Below are positions 8,147-17,866 of a stretch of DNA of 64,000 bases, piece by piece. The position numbers and the translations under genes are program-made. A model generated the notes under the pieces. It saw only the letters and a list, made by a program, of their open reading frames with translations. It ran no database searches and was not told where the DNA came from. The DNA is from Zoogloeaceae bacterium (lineage in GTDB: Bacteria > Pseudomonadota > Gammaproteobacteria > Burkholderiales > Rhodocyclaceae): contig JACKMA010000001.1 of the NCBI GenBank assembly GCA_024235635.1, positions 1,293,998 through 1,357,997 of the forward strand, written 5' to 3'. Within the stretch, counting starts at the first letter, position 1. Each line of letters begins with the position of its first letter.

Positions 8147-8976
8147 GCGGATTCGATGCAGAACGCTTCAAGGCCAACGAGCGTGCCGGTTTCAACCGCA
8201 TTGCCGGGCGCTATCTGGCCGGTGCTTCAGCGCGCCAGGCACTGCAGCAGGCGCTGATCGATCTCGCCGATCCCGCACCCGGCGAGCGCATCCTGGACAT
8301 CGCCAGCGGCCCCTGCCTGCTGGCAGCCGACGCCACCGCCCGGGTCGGCGGCACGGGCCTCGTGGTGGCCAGCGACATCGCCGAGGCCATGCTCGCCTGC
8401 GGCCGCGACGCGCTGCCGCCCGAGCGTCTCGCGACGATGGTCCATTGTGCGGCCGATGCGGAAACGCTGCCGTTTGCCGACGATCGCTTCGACCTGGTGA
8501 CGATCGGCCTCGGCCTGTTCATCCTGCCGGACCCGTCCGCGGCGCTGGCGGAAGTCAGGCGGGTGCTGGTGCCCGGCGGCCGGCTGGCGCTGTCGGTGTG
8601 GGGGCCGGCCGACGACGTGCCGCTGATCAGTCATGCTCAAGCCTGCATCGCTCGCCTGTTGCCGCCACCCCGCGTACCGCGGCCATCGGTATTCCGCTTC
8701 GGCGAATCGGCTGTGTTGCGCGGGTTGCTGACCGATGCGGGCTACGCCACGGTGCACACCGCAGGCTGCCGGCTGGACTGCCGGTTCACCGATGCCGCCG
8801 ACTACTGGCAGGCCTTTCTCGATCTCGCTGGCGGCGCCGCCGAAGCGATCGCAAGACTGCCGGAGGCGGTCGGCCTCAGGCTCGCCGACGAAGTTGTCCA
8901 CGACCTGCAACCCTGCCGCGACGGCGACGGCTACGCGACCCGCAATCGGGTGTTGCTGGCGCTGGCGCACAAGTGA
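8143..8976 (+). CDS. Class I SAM-dependent methyltransferase (UbiE-like)
   Basis: 277 residues. Motif I is ILDIASGPCLLAADAT (about residues 46-61), followed by VVASDIAEAML (motif II) and LPFADDRFDLVTIGLGL (motif III region), then VLVPGGRLALSVWG. This pattern is typical of methyltransferase group 11, which includes UbiE/COQ5-like enzymes. The substrate cannot be told from sequence. It sits in a chain of overlapping genes (uppP, yqiA, this gene, rarD). Confidence 0.8.
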   Translation: MSGFDAERFKANERAGFNRIAGRYLAGASARQALQQALIDLADPAPGERILDIASGPCLLAADATARVGGTGLVVASDIAEAMLACGRDALPPERLATMVHCAADAETLPFADDRFDLVTIGLGLFILPDPSAALAEVRRVLVPGGRLALSVWGPADDVPLISHAQACIARLLPPPRVPRPSVFRFGESAVLRGLLTDAGYATVHTAGCRLDCRFTDAADYWQAFLDLAGGAAEAIARLPEAVGLRLADEVVHDLQPCRDGDGYATRNRVLLALAHK

Positions 8977-9884
8977 ATGAAGCCACCCGGCGGTCGGCGC
9001 TGGTTGCGATCGTCACCGCCTTCGCGATCTGGGGGCTGTCGCCGCTCTATTTCAAGGCGGTCGCGGCGTTGCCGGCGGAAGACATCGTCGCCCACCGGGC
9101 CTTGTGGTCAGCACTTTTGCTGGCCACCGCGCTGGCCGTCACCGGCCGCATCGGCGGCGTTCGGCGCCAGCTCGCGGCGCACGCCGGGCTCGGCGCGACG
9201 CTGGCCGCCACGGCACTGCTGAACGGGGCCAACTGGCTCGCCTTCGTCTGGGCGATCAATGCCGGCCGCACCCTCGAAGCCAGCCTCGGATACTTCATCA
9301 ATCCGCTGTTCAGCATGCTCCTCGGCGCGCTGCTGCTCGGCGAGCGCCTGCGGCCTGCCCAGCGACTGGCGGTGGCGATCGCCTTCGCCGGCGTGTTGCT
9401 GCGCGTCTGGCAGGTCGGCAGCCTGCCGTGGATCGCGCTGTTCCTGGCGTTCACGTTCGGCCTCTACGGACTGCTGCGCAAGCGCGCGCCGGTGGACCCG
9501 GTCGCCGGTCTGCTGGTCGAGACGGCGCTGCTCGGCGTTCCCGCCGCCGCCTGGCTCGGCTGGCAAGCGCATCACGGACGGATCGACCCCGACGTGATCC
9601 TCGGGCTCGGCCATCTGCTGCCGATGGCGGGATTGATCACTGCCGTACCGCTGATGCTGTTCGCCTACGGCGCCCGCAGACTGCCATTGACCACGGTCGG
9701 CTTTGCCCAGTACCTCGCCCCCAGCCTGAGCTTCGTCCTGGCGGTGTGGGTCTTCCGCGAGCCGTTCGACGGTGGCCGCCTCGGCGCCTTCGCACTGATC
9801 TGGGCGGCACTGGCCATCTATTCGGCCGATCTCTGGCGAGCCTCGCGGCAACGGACCCGGGCATCCGGTACACTGGCGGGCTAG
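8973..9884 (+). CDS. rarD: RarD, EamA-family permease
   Basis: 303 residues from GTG at 8973, overlapping the previous stop by 4 bp. It opens with a short arm and then about ten hydrophobic helices in two EamA halves. The N-terminal segment AIWGLSPLYFKAV and the internal NWLAFVWAIN with LEASLGYFINPL are characteristic of RarD. It belongs to the drug/metabolite transporter superfamily, in the inner membrane; the substrate is unknown, and chloramphenicol resistance was the original association. Confidence 0.92.
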   Translation: MNEATRRSALVAIVTAFAIWGLSPLYFKAVAALPAEDIVAHRALWSALLLATALAVTGRIGGVRRQLAAHAGLGATLAATALLNGANWLAFVWAINAGRTLEASLGYFINPLFSMLLGALLLGERLRPAQRLAVAIAFAGVLLRVWQVGSLPWIALFLAFTFGLYGLLRKRAPVDPVAGLLVETALLGVPAAAWLGWQAHHGRIDPDVILGLGHLLPMAGLITAVPLMLFAYGARRLPLTTVGFAQYLAPSLSFVLAVWVFREPFDGGRLGAFALIWAALAIYSADLWRASRQRTRASGTLAG

Positions 9885-9897
9885 TCCGGAGTCATCG

Positions 9898-11802
9898 ATG
9901 TACGTACTTTTCGAAGAGGACGGTCATTTCAAGGCCGGCACCATCCTGCAGGACAGCGGCGCCTCGCTGCAGGTCGAGAACACCCACGGCAAGCGCCTCA
10001 AGCTGAAGGCGGGCCATGCGCTGCTGCGCTTCGACAGCCCCGCGCCGCAGTCGCTGCTCGAACAGGCCCAGGCCGAATCGGCGGAACATGACGTGCCCTT
10101 CCTGTGGGAGGTGTGCGGCGACGACGAGTTCGGCTTCGAGGAATTCGCCAAGGAGTATCACGGACGATCACCGAGCGCGGTCGAGTCGGCAGCGGTGCTG
10201 ATGGCCCTGCACGGGGCGCCGGTGTATTTCCATCGCAAGGGCCGTGGCCGCTACCGCAAGGCGCCGACCGAGATCCTGCAGGCGGCGCTGGCCGGGCTCG
10301 AGAAGAAGAAGCAGCAAGCCGAGGCAGTGGCCCGGATGCGCGACACCCTGCTCGAAGGCCGGCTGCCGGACGAGTTCGTGCCGATGCTCGAACAGATCAT
10401 GTTCCGGCCCGACCGCAACCGCCTCGAAGTCAAGGCGCTGGAGGCAGCCAGCGTGGACGCCGGCCTGTCGGCCGCGCGCCTGTTGCTGCGCTGTGGCGCC
10501 GTGGCCTCGTCCCACGACCTGCACTTCGGCCGCTTCCTGTTCGAGCACTTTCCGGACGGCATCGGATTTCCGGCTGATGTCGAAGTCGCGTTGCCGGACG
10601 ATCTGCCGCTGGCCTCGGTCGAGGCGTTTTCGATCGACGACGCGACGACCACCGAAATCGACGACGCGTTTTCGGTGACGCCGACCGGAGACGGCGGCTG
10701 GCGCGTCGGCATCCACATCGCGGCGCCGGCGCTCGGCTTCGGGCGCGGATCGCCGCTCGATGCGCTCGCCCGGGCGCGCCTGTCGACGGTGTACATGCCC
10801 GGCCGCAAGATCACGATGCTGCCCGATCCGGTGGTCGAGCGGTTCACGTTGTCGGCCGGGCACACGCGGCCGGCGCTGTCGCTGTATCTCGACCTCAGCC
10901 CGGCGCTGGCGGTCACCCGCCACGAAACGCGCATCGAGCAGGTGCCGGTGGTGGCGAACCTGCGCCACCACGACATCGAGCCGCTGTTCAACGAAGAGAG
11001 CCTGACCAGCGGTCACGCCGAAGACTATCCGTGGAAGCGCGAGCTGACGCTGCTGTGGGAACTGGCGACCGTGCTCGAGGCTGGCCGCGGCAAGGCCTCG
11101 AGCCAGCCCCAGCAGACCGATTTCAGCTTCTACGTCGACTGGCAGAGCGAGAGCCGCGACGGGCCGGGTTTCGTCACGATCACCGAGCGCCAGCGCGGCT
11201 CGCCGATGGACAAGCTGGTGGCCGAGATGATGATCCTGGCCAACGCTACCTGGGGCAAGCTGCTGGCCGAGCGCGGCGTCTCAGGACTCTATCGCGTGCA
11301 GGCCGGCGGCAAGGTGCGGATGTCGACGGTCAGCGGCCCGCACGAAGGGCTCGGCGTCGACTCCTACGCCTGGAGCAGTTCGCCGCTGCGTCGTTACGTC
11401 GATCTGGTCAATCAGTGGCAGTTGCTGGCGACGCTCGGCGGCGAAGATCCGCCGTTCGCCGACAAGTCGCCCGACCTGATGGCGGCCATGCGCGACTTCG
11501 AACTGACCTACACCGCCTACGCCGAATTCCAGCGGATGATGGAGCGCTACTGGTGCCTGCGCTGGCTGCGTCAGAACGACGTCGGCGAGGTCGTCGCCCG
11601 TGTGCTGCGCGACAACGTGGTTCGGCTCGAGCATGCGCCCTTCGTCTTCAAGGTGCCGTCGATGCCGCTGCAGTTGCCCGGCAGCCGGGTGCGGCTGGCG
11701 ATCACCGGCAGCGACCTGATCGACATCGAGCTCGACGCCCGTTTCGTCGATGTCCTGTCGGAACCGAGCGACGACGAACTGACCACGGAACTGGAACTCT
11801 GA
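9898..11802 (+). CDS. RNB-domain exoribonuclease (RNase II family)
   Basis: 634 residues. After an N-terminal region rich in charged residues (about 1-230), the RNB catalytic domain shows SIDDATTTEIDDAF (about 245-258) with the cluster of magnesium-binding aspartates, and later YAWSSSPLRRYVDLVNQ, the conserved RNA-binding/catalytic arginine segment. It should degrade RNA 3' to 5' hydrolytically. It is shorter and more divergent than E. coli RNase II/R, and only a short C-terminal piece follows the RNB domain where S1 would be. It is the RNB type common in betaproteobacteria, whose exact cellular role is not established. Confidence 0.88.
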   Translation: MYVLFEEDGHFKAGTILQDSGASLQVENTHGKRLKLKAGHALLRFDSPAPQSLLEQAQAESAEHDVPFLWEVCGDDEFGFEEFAKEYHGRSPSAVESAAVLMALHGAPVYFHRKGRGRYRKAPTEILQAALAGLEKKKQQAEAVARMRDTLLEGRLPDEFVPMLEQIMFRPDRNRLEVKALEAASVDAGLSAARLLLRCGAVASSHDLHFGRFLFEHFPDGIGFPADVEVALPDDLPLASVEAFSIDDATTTEIDDAFSVTPTGDGGWRVGIHIAAPALGFGRGSPLDALARARLSTVYMPGRKITMLPDPVVERFTLSAGHTRPALSLYLDLSPALAVTRHETRIEQVPVVANLRHHDIEPLFNEESLTSGHAEDYPWKRELTLLWELATVLEAGRGKASSQPQQTDFSFYVDWQSESRDGPGFVTITERQRGSPMDKLVAEMMILANATWGKLLAERGVSGLYRVQAGGKVRMSTVSGPHEGLGVDSYAWSSSPLRRYVDLVNQWQLLATLGGEDPPFADKSPDLMAAMRDFELTYTAYAEFQRMMERYWCLRWLRQNDVGEVVARVLRDNVVRLEHAPFVFKVPSMPLQLPGSRVRLAITGSDLIDIELDARFVDVLSEPSDDELTTELEL

Positions 11803-11806
11803 ATCC

Positions 11807-12703
11807 ATGTCCCGCAAGCGCGCCCAGCGTTCGCGTTCGAGCACGTTGCCGCAACCGGTGACGAAGAGCGAGTACGCGCTGCATTTCGCGATCTTCGTGT
11901 CCATCCTGGTCCACGGCCTGGTCCTGTCGATCCGCTTCACGCTGCCCGAACTCGACAAGCCGTTCCGCGACCGTGGCCTCGAAGTGGTGCTGGTCAACGC
12001 CCGCCATGAACGGCCCGCGGACAAACCGGAAGCGCTGGCCCAGGCCAATCTCGACGGCGGCGGCAACACCGATACCGACGTCAAGGCGGCCAGTCCGCTG
12101 CCGGCCAAGCAGCAGGACATTCGCGGCGACGCCCTGCTCCAGGCCCAGCGCCGGGTGCAGCAACTCGAGGCCGCGCAACGCGAGCTGCTGACCCGGGCCA
12201 AGGCCGAGACCCGGGTCGTCGTCGAGCAGCAGCAGCAACAGCAACCCGAGGAAGCGCGAGTCTCCGGACAGGATCTGCTCGACAGTGCGGCGGCGATCGC
12301 GCGACTCGAGGCCCGGGTCGAAAAGCGCTTGCAAGAGTACGCCAAGAGGCCGCGCCGCAAGTTCATCGGGGCACGCACCAAGGAATACCGCTTCGCCCAG
12401 TACGTCGAGGACTGGCGCCAGAAGATCGAGCGCGTCGGCACCTTGAACTACCCCGAAGCCGCCCGCGGCAAGGTCTACGGCAGCCTGCTGCTGTCGGTGA
12501 TCCTGCGAGCCGACGGCAGCGTCGTGAAGATCGACGTCATCCGCTCCAGCGGCCACGACATCCTCGACGGTGCCGCCCGACGGATCGTCGAAATGGCGAG
12601 TCCCTTTGCCGAATTCCCGCCCGCCATCCGACGCGACACCGATCAGATCGAAATCGTGCGCACCTGGAACTTCACCAATGCGGATACCCTCACCGCGCAA
12701 TAG
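11807..12703 (+). CDS. TonB-family energy-transducing protein
   Basis: 298 residues, 4 bp after the RNase gene. A basic N-terminus precedes one membrane helix (about residues 27-45, FAIFVSILVHGLVLSI) with the SxxxH pattern (SILVH) seen in TonB anchors. The periplasmic middle has a glutamine-rich stretch and a coiled-coil-like helix. The C-terminal domain (about 200-298) reads YPEAARGKVYGSLLLSVILRADGSV, typical of TonB. It would link ExbB/ExbD to outer-membrane receptors, but no exbBD lies nearby. The spacer is charged and Q-rich rather than the usual Pro-Lys repeat. Confidence 0.85.
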   Translation: MSRKRAQRSRSSTLPQPVTKSEYALHFAIFVSILVHGLVLSIRFTLPELDKPFRDRGLEVVLVNARHERPADKPEALAQANLDGGGNTDTDVKAASPLPAKQQDIRGDALLQAQRRVQQLEAAQRELLTRAKAETRVVVEQQQQQQPEEARVSGQDLLDSAAAIARLEARVEKRLQEYAKRPRRKFIGARTKEYRFAQYVEDWRQKIERVGTLNYPEAARGKVYGSLLLSVILRADGSVVKIDVIRSSGHDILDGAARRIVEMASPFAEFPPAIRRDTDQIEIVRTWNFTNADTLTAQ

Positions 12704-12862
12704 CGCATTTGCTTCGTCGGATCGCGGGATGATGGCGGGTCGGGCAGCGAACGGATGGACGGGTCGGCCGCGGCGCCGACGGACGGGCCCATCGACGCGA
12801 GACGGGGGTGCGGCGATGCGGCCGGGCGCCGGACTTCGCCAGTTGCGGCGCTGAGAGGCGTC

Positions 12863-13555
12863 GTGCGCAAGCTGTCGAGATGGATCGGCATCGCATTGCT
12901 CGGCGTCATCGCGCTGGCGGTGCTGGTGCACGCGGTGATCATGGCCCAACTGATCTGGTGGAGCCGCTTCGACCCGACCCGCACCAGCTTCATGGAGCTG
13001 CGCCTGGAGGCTATGCAGGCCCATGATCCGGACGCCCGCCTGGCCCACCGCTGGGTGCCCTACGAGCGCATCTCCGACCACCTGAAGCGGGCCGTGGTCG
13101 CCGCCGAGGACGACAAGTTCGTCGACCACGAGGGCTTCGACTGGGAAGGCATCCAGCGCGCGATCGAACGCAACCAGCGCCACGGCCGGCCGGCGGCCGG
13201 CGGCTCGACGATCAGCCAGCAACTGGCCAAGAACCTGTTCCTGTGGCCCGGCAAGAGCTACCTGCGCAAGGCCGAAGAGGCCTTGATCACGCTGATGATC
13301 GAATCCCTTTGGTCGAAGCGGCGCATCCTCGAGGTCTACCTGAACGTCGTCGAATGGGGTGACGGCGTTTTCGGAGCCGAGGCCGCGGCTCGCCACTACT
13401 ACCGCGTCCCTGCCGCCGATCTGGGCCCGGCCGAGGCCGCCCGGCTGGCGGTGATGCTGCCCAATCCGCGACGCTACGAGCGCGAGTTCGGCCCGCGACT
13501 CGCCGCCCACGCCGAGCGCGTCCGGCAACGCATGCACCGGTCGGAGATCCCCTAG
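12863..13555 (+). CDS. mtgA: Monofunctional peptidoglycan transglycosylase MtgA
   Basis: 230 residues from GTG at 12863; an upstream frame to 12755 is low-complexity and unlike the family. One N-terminal membrane helix (about residues 8-30) anchors a GT51 domain. The catalytic glutamate is in AAEDDKFVDHEG (E82), and the second motif GGSTISQQLAKNLFLW follows. The enzyme polymerises lipid II into glycan strands without transpeptidation. Length fits MtgA (about 230-245). A bifunctional PBP is excluded because there is no transpeptidase domain. Confidence 0.94.
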   Translation: MRKLSRWIGIALLGVIALAVLVHAVIMAQLIWWSRFDPTRTSFMELRLEAMQAHDPDARLAHRWVPYERISDHLKRAVVAAEDDKFVDHEGFDWEGIQRAIERNQRHGRPAAGGSTISQQLAKNLFLWPGKSYLRKAEEALITLMIESLWSKRRILEVYLNVVEWGDGVFGAEAAARHYYRVPAADLGPAEAARLAVMLPNPRRYEREFGPRLAAHAERVRQRMHRSEIP

Positions 13556-13790
13556 CGGGTCGTCTTGCGGCGTACACGACAGCGGTCGTGGCGGCGCGCA
13601 GGCGAAAACCCCGCGCCCCCATCGACTCGGACTCGCGGCGAGCGCCCCAAAGCCCGTAGAATCCCCATTTACGCGCCGCAACATCGCAGTGGGCCGCAGG
13701 CAGGGCCCGAAACGGCGTCGCCAGCCGCCGCGCCCCGTACCGGTCGCACCGCCCCATGGCAGCCGACGCGCTCCGCATCGAATGAGGATC

Positions 13791-15233
13791 ATGGCCGAAG
13801 CCGAACAGCCCCGCTCCCGCGACGAAGTCCAGCAGCAACTCAAGGAAGTGCAGGAACTGCTCGGACGTCATCGTCTGGTCGAGGACCTGGTCCATCGCCA
13901 GGAGATGCCGCGCCACGATCTGGTCGAGGGGCTGGTGCACAAGCAGCATGTCGCCGAACTGAGCGAGCGACTGGACGCGCTCCACCCGGCCGACATCGCC
14001 GACCTGCTCGAAACCCTGCCGCTCGACGAGCGCCTGTTCGTCTGGGAACTGGTGCGCGCCGAGCGGGACGGCGACATCCTGCTCGAAGTCTCGGACGCGG
14101 TGCGCGAATCGCTGATCGAGACGATGGCGCCGGAGGAGCTGAAGGCCGCCGCCGAGACCCTCGACGCCGACGAGCTGGCGGATCTGGCGCCCGATCTGCC
14201 GGAAGAGGTGATGGAGGACGTCTACCTCTCCCTCGACCTCGAGGAGCGGGCCCAGTTGCGCGCCGCGATGTCCTACGCCGAGGACGCGGTCGGTGCGCTG
14301 ATGGAATTCGAGATGGTCACGATCCGCGAGGACGTGAGCCTCGAAGTGGTCCTGCGCTACCTGCGGCGCTTCGAAGAGTTGCCCGACCACACCGATCAGC
14401 TCTTCGTCATCGACCGCGCCGAACAGTTGCGCGGCGTGCTGCCGATCAATTCGCTGCTGATCAACGACCCCGAGTGCACCGTATCGGAAGTCATGATCGC
14501 GGAACCCTTGACCCTGCGTCCGGACGACAAGGCCGAAGACGCCGCCAGCGCCTTCGAGCGCTACGATCTGGTCTCGGCGCCGGTGGTCGGCACCGAGGGC
14601 CGGCTGATGGGGCGGGTGACCGTGGCCGACGTCGTCGACTTCATCCGCGAGGACGCCGATGCCGAGATCCTCAGCCATGCCGGCCTGCGCGAGGGCGAGG
14701 ACATCTTCGCGCCGGTGCTGGACTCGGTGAAGAACCGCTGGGCCTGGCTGGCCGTCAACCTGGTCACCGCCTTCGTCGCATCGCGGGTGATCGGCGTCTT
14801 CGAAGGCTCGATCGAGAAGCTGGTGGCGCTCGCCGCGCTGATGCCGATCGTCGCCGGCATCGGCGGCAATTCGGGCAACCAGACGATCACGATGATCGTG
14901 CGGGCGATGGCGATGGGGCAGCTCGGCGGTGACAGCGCGATCCGCCTGTTGAAGAAGGAGACCGGCGTCGCCCTGTTCAACGGCGTGGTGTGGGGCAGCC
15001 TGCTCGGCGTCGTCGCATGGTTGCTCTACGGCGGCTGGCAGCTCGGGCTGGTGATGACTGCGGCGACCACGCTCAATCTGCTGCTGGCGGCGGCGATGGG
15101 GGTGTTCATCCCGATGACGATGCAGCGCCTGGGTCGCGACCCGGCGCTCGGCTCGAGCGTGCTGATCACCGCCTGCACCGACTCCGGCGGTTTCTTCATC
15201 TTCCTCGGCCTGGCGACCCTGTTCCTGGTCTGA
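13791..15233 (+). CDS. mgtE: Magnesium transporter MgtE
   Basis: 480 residues from ATG at 13791 (an in-frame ATG at 13782 is an alternative; no strong ribosome site separates them). The N domain of short repeats (about 40-160, with LHPADIADLLETLP) is followed by a CBS pair (about 165-290) that senses Mg2+, then five membrane helices. The pore helix region reads GGNSGNQTITMIVRAMA, and a second conserved segment IPMTMQRLGRDPALGSS is present near the C-terminus. It is a magnesium channel gated by intracellular Mg2+. I saw no Mg riboswitch in the 235 bp upstream. Confidence 0.95.
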   Translation: MAEAEQPRSRDEVQQQLKEVQELLGRHRLVEDLVHRQEMPRHDLVEGLVHKQHVAELSERLDALHPADIADLLETLPLDERLFVWELVRAERDGDILLEVSDAVRESLIETMAPEELKAAAETLDADELADLAPDLPEEVMEDVYLSLDLEERAQLRAAMSYAEDAVGALMEFEMVTIREDVSLEVVLRYLRRFEELPDHTDQLFVIDRAEQLRGVLPINSLLINDPECTVSEVMIAEPLTLRPDDKAEDAASAFERYDLVSAPVVGTEGRLMGRVTVADVVDFIREDADAEILSHAGLREGEDIFAPVLDSVKNRWAWLAVNLVTAFVASRVIGVFEGSIEKLVALAALMPIVAGIGGNSGNQTITMIVRAMAMGQLGGDSAIRLLKKETGVALFNGVVWGSLLGVVAWLLYGGWQLGLVMTAATTLNLLLAAAMGVFIPMTMQRLGRDPALGSSVLITACTDSGGFFIFLGLATLFLV

Positions 15234-15248
15234 GCGACAGCGCAGCGG

Positions 15249-15866
15249 CTACTGGTCGCGCAGCACCCTGCCGGGCGCCGACTCCTTGATCAGCAGCGCG
15301 AAAGCGGCCCGGGTCACCGCCTCGGCACGGGTGCCACCCATCAGGCGTCGGCGGTAATGGAAGGCCATCACGACGCCCATCAGACGAAACACGAACAGAT
15401 CGACGTCGAGATCGCGATCGAACTCGCCGGTGTCGACGCACAGGCGGATGGTGCGCGCCAGTTCGCGTTCGAGGCGGGTGAAGTGCCTGACCACCGCAGC
15501 CTTGACCGGTCCCGGCCGATCGTCGAATTCGTGGATCGCGCCCTCCAGCGGACAGCCGCCGTCCCAGCCGCAGCGCTCGACCCAGGTCAGCCAGTTGTCG
15601 ATCAACGCATTGAGCCGCGCCAGTCCTCTCGGCGCCTCGAGTGCCGGCCGATACACCAGCACCGCGAAGCGTTCGGCCGCCGCCTCGATCGCGGCGATCT
15701 GCAGTTCCTCGCGCGAGCCGAAATGTCCGAACAATCCACTCTTGGACATCCCCACGCGATCGGCCAGCGACCCGATCGACAAGGCCTCGAAGCCCTGCAC
15801 GCAGGCCAGCGCGACGGCCGCGTCGAGAATCGTGCTGCGCGTTCGCTCACCCTTGCTCGTCGTCAT
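15249..15866 (-). CDS. TetR/AcrR-family transcriptional regulator
   Basis: 205 residues. The N-terminal helix-turn-helix (about residues 8-56) contains ILDAAVALACVQGFEALSI and VGMSKSGLFGHFGSREEL, which match the TetR DNA-binding fold. The ligand domain is not recognisable by substrate. It is transcribed toward mgtE (convergent, 15 bp apart). Upstream lies hemL on the same strand with only 48 bp between, so the regulator may be at the end of the thiD-thiE-hemL unit. Target unknown. Confidence 0.9.
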   Translation of the reverse strand: MTTSKGERTRSTILDAAVALACVQGFEALSIGSLADRVGMSKSGLFGHFGSREELQIAAIEAAAERFAVLVYRPALEAPRGLARLNALIDNWLTWVERCGWDGGCPLEGAIHEFDDRPGPVKAAVVRHFTRLERELARTIRLCVDTGEFDRDLDVDLFVFRLMGVVMAFHYRRRLMGGTRAEAVTRAAFALLIKESAPGRVLRDQ

Positions 15867-15914
15867 ATCCGTTGTTCCGCTTGGTCGATGGCGCCGCCGC
15901 GGCGAGCCCGGCCA

Positions 15915-17198
15915 TCACCCGGCCATGCCGGCGAAGACCTGGTCGGCGGCGGACACCGTCAGGTCGATGTCGTCGTCGGTATGGGCGGCCGAGACGAACC
16001 CCGCCTCGAAGGCCGACGGCGCGAAATAATGTCCGGCCGCCAGCATGGCGTGGAAGAACCGGTTGAAGGCGTCGCGGTCGCCGGCCATCACGTCAGCATA
16101 ACCCGTCGGGCAGTCCGGCGAAAAGTACAGGCCGAACATGCCGCCTACCGACTGGGCGCTGAAGGTCGCGCCATGGCGCGCCGCCGCTGCGCTCAGGCCG
16201 TCGACCAGGCGTGACGTGCGCGCCGCCAGATCTTCGTAGAAGCCGTCCGCCGCGATCAGTCGCAGCGACGCCAGCCCGGCCGCGACCGCCACCGGGCTGC
16301 CGGACAGGGTGCCGGCCTGATAGACGCTGCCCAGCGGCGCGATCCGTTCCATGATGTCGCGCCGGCCGCCGAAGGCGCCGACCGGCATACCGCCGCCGAT
16401 CACCTTGCCCAACGTGGTCAGGTCCGGGGTCACGCCGAAGATTCCCTGGGCGCCTTGCGGGCCGACGCGGAAACCGGTCATCACCTCGTCGAAGATCAGG
16501 ACCGCGCCGTGGGCCGTACACAGTCGCCGGAGTTCGTGCATGAATTCGTCGCTCGGCCGCACCAGGTTCATGTTGCCGGCCACCGGCTCGACGATCACCG
16601 CCGCGATCTCGTCGCCACGCGCCGCGAACAGCTCGGCGAGTTGCGCCGGGTCGTTGTAGTCGAGCACGATCGTGTGCTTGGCAAAATCGTCCGGAACGCC
16701 GCCGGAAGACGGGTTGCCGAAGGTCAGCAGGCCGGAACCGGCCTTGACCAGCAGGCAGTCGGCATGTCCGTGGTAGCAACCTTCGAACTTGACGATCGCA
16801 TCACGCCCGGTGAATCCGCGCGCAAGCCGGATGGCGCTCATCGTCGCCTCGGTGCCCGAACTGACCAGCCGCACCATGTCGAGGCTGGGCAGGCGCTCGC
16901 ACAGCAGTTCGGCAATCTCGATCTCGGCCTCGGTCGGCGCGCCATAGGACAGCCCGCGCTCGGCGGCACGCTTGACCGCGTCGACGACCTCGGGATGGGC
17001 ATGTCCGACGATCGCCGGCCCCCACGAACCGACGTAGTCGACGTAGGCCTGGCCGTCGGCGTCCCACACCCGGCATCCCTCGGCCCGCTCGATGAAGCGC
17101 GGGTCGCCACCGACCGAGCGAAACGCCCGCACCGGAGAATTGACGCCGCCGGGAATGCTGCGCTGGGCGCGCTCGAACAGCTGCTGGTTACGACTCAT
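15915..17198 (-). CDS. hemL: Glutamate-1-semialdehyde 2,1-aminomutase HemL
   Basis: 427-residue PLP enzyme that converts glutamate-1-semialdehyde to 5-aminolevulinate in the C5 haem pathway. The start at 17198 has GGAGAG upstream, and the N-terminus reads SIPGGVNSPVRAF, diagnostic for HemL. The substrate region VSSGTEATMSAIRLARG, the EPVAGNMN and DEVMTGFR segments, and the PLP lysine in TLGKVIGGGMPVGAFGG are all present. Length is as expected. It follows thiE by 20 bp on the same strand; thi-hemL proximity is common in beta- and gammaproteobacteria. Confidence 0.97.
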   Translation of the reverse strand: MSRNQQLFERAQRSIPGGVNSPVRAFRSVGGDPRFIERAEGCRVWDADGQAYVDYVGSWGPAIVGHAHPEVVDAVKRAAERGLSYGAPTEAEIEIAELLCERLPSLDMVRLVSSGTEATMSAIRLARGFTGRDAIVKFEGCYHGHADCLLVKAGSGLLTFGNPSSGGVPDDFAKHTIVLDYNDPAQLAELFAARGDEIAAVIVEPVAGNMNLVRPSDEFMHELRRLCTAHGAVLIFDEVMTGFRVGPQGAQGIFGVTPDLTTLGKVIGGGMPVGAFGGRRDIMERIAPLGSVYQAGTLSGSPVAVAAGLASLRLIAADGFYEDLAARTSRLVDGLSAAAARHGATFSAQSVGGMFGLYFSPDCPTGYADVMAGDRDAFNRFFHAMLAAGHYFAPSAFEAGFVSAAHTDDDIDLTVSAADQVFAGMAG

Positions 17199-17218
17199 GC
17201 GAATTCTCTCCTGTCATT

Positions 17219-17866
17219 TCATTGATCATCCCGGAGGCGCGAGTGCGGCTCGAACAGGGTCCGGTAGGCCGCCGCCCGGCGTGCCGGCGACGGGTGCTCG
17301 AAGACGTCGCTGATCACCGCCAGCAGGGACACACCGGCCGCCACCAGTTCGCGCGCGTTGTCGAGTGTGATGCCGCCGATGGCGGCAACCGGCACTTCGA
17401 GCGCGCCTGCGGCCCGACGCACCATCGCGATCGGCGCACGCACCGCATCCGGCTTGGTCGGCGACGAAAACATCGCGCCGAACGCGACGTAGTCGGCGCC
17501 GGCGCGCTGCGCCGCCAGCGCCCGGTCGGGCGCGTCGTAGCACGACACCCCGAGAATCCGTCCGGCGCCAAGCGCCGCCCGCACCTCGGCCGGCTCGCCA
17601 TCGCCGCCGCCGATGTGCGCGCCATCGGCGCCGATCGCGAGCGCCAGCTCGACATTGTCATTGACCAGCATCGGCACACCGTGGCTGCGGCACAGGGCCA
17701 GCACGGCCGACGCCTGTTGCCGCCGCAGATCGCGATCGGGCAGCTTGCTGCGATACTGCAGCAAGGCCGGGCGCCCCTGCAGCGCCTGCTCGACTTCCGC
17801 CAGCAGTCGGTCACCCGCCGTGCAATCGCGCGTGACCAGATAGAGTCCGCCGTCGCGCCAGCTCAT
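17219..17866 (-). CDS. thiE: Thiamine phosphate synthase ThiE
   Basis: 215-residue TIM-barrel enzyme that joins HMP-pyrophosphate and thiazole phosphate. Visible motifs are LLQYRSK near residue 36 (substrate and phosphate contact), LVNDNVELAL, GADGAHIGGGDG, GADYVAFGAMFSSPTK and VAAIGGITLDN. The start codon overlaps the thiD stop (ATGA, 17863-17866), so the pair is translationally coupled. Confidence 0.95.
   Translation of the reverse strand: MSWRDGGLYLVTRDCTAGDRLLAEVEQALQGRPALLQYRSKLPDRDLRRQQASAVLALCRSHGVPMLVNDNVELALAIGADGAHIGGGDGEPAEVRAALGAGRILGVSCYDAPDRALAAQRAGADYVAFGAMFSSPTKPDAVRAPIAMVRRAAGALEVPVAAIGGITLDNARELVAAGVSLLAVISDVFEHPSPARRAAAYRTLFEPHSRLRDDQ

Noticed and set aside
12755..12862. 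Longer N-terminus for mtgA
   Set aside because: The extension is Gly/Ala/Arg low-complexity sequence without family similarity; the membrane helix follows the GTG at 12863 at the normal distance.
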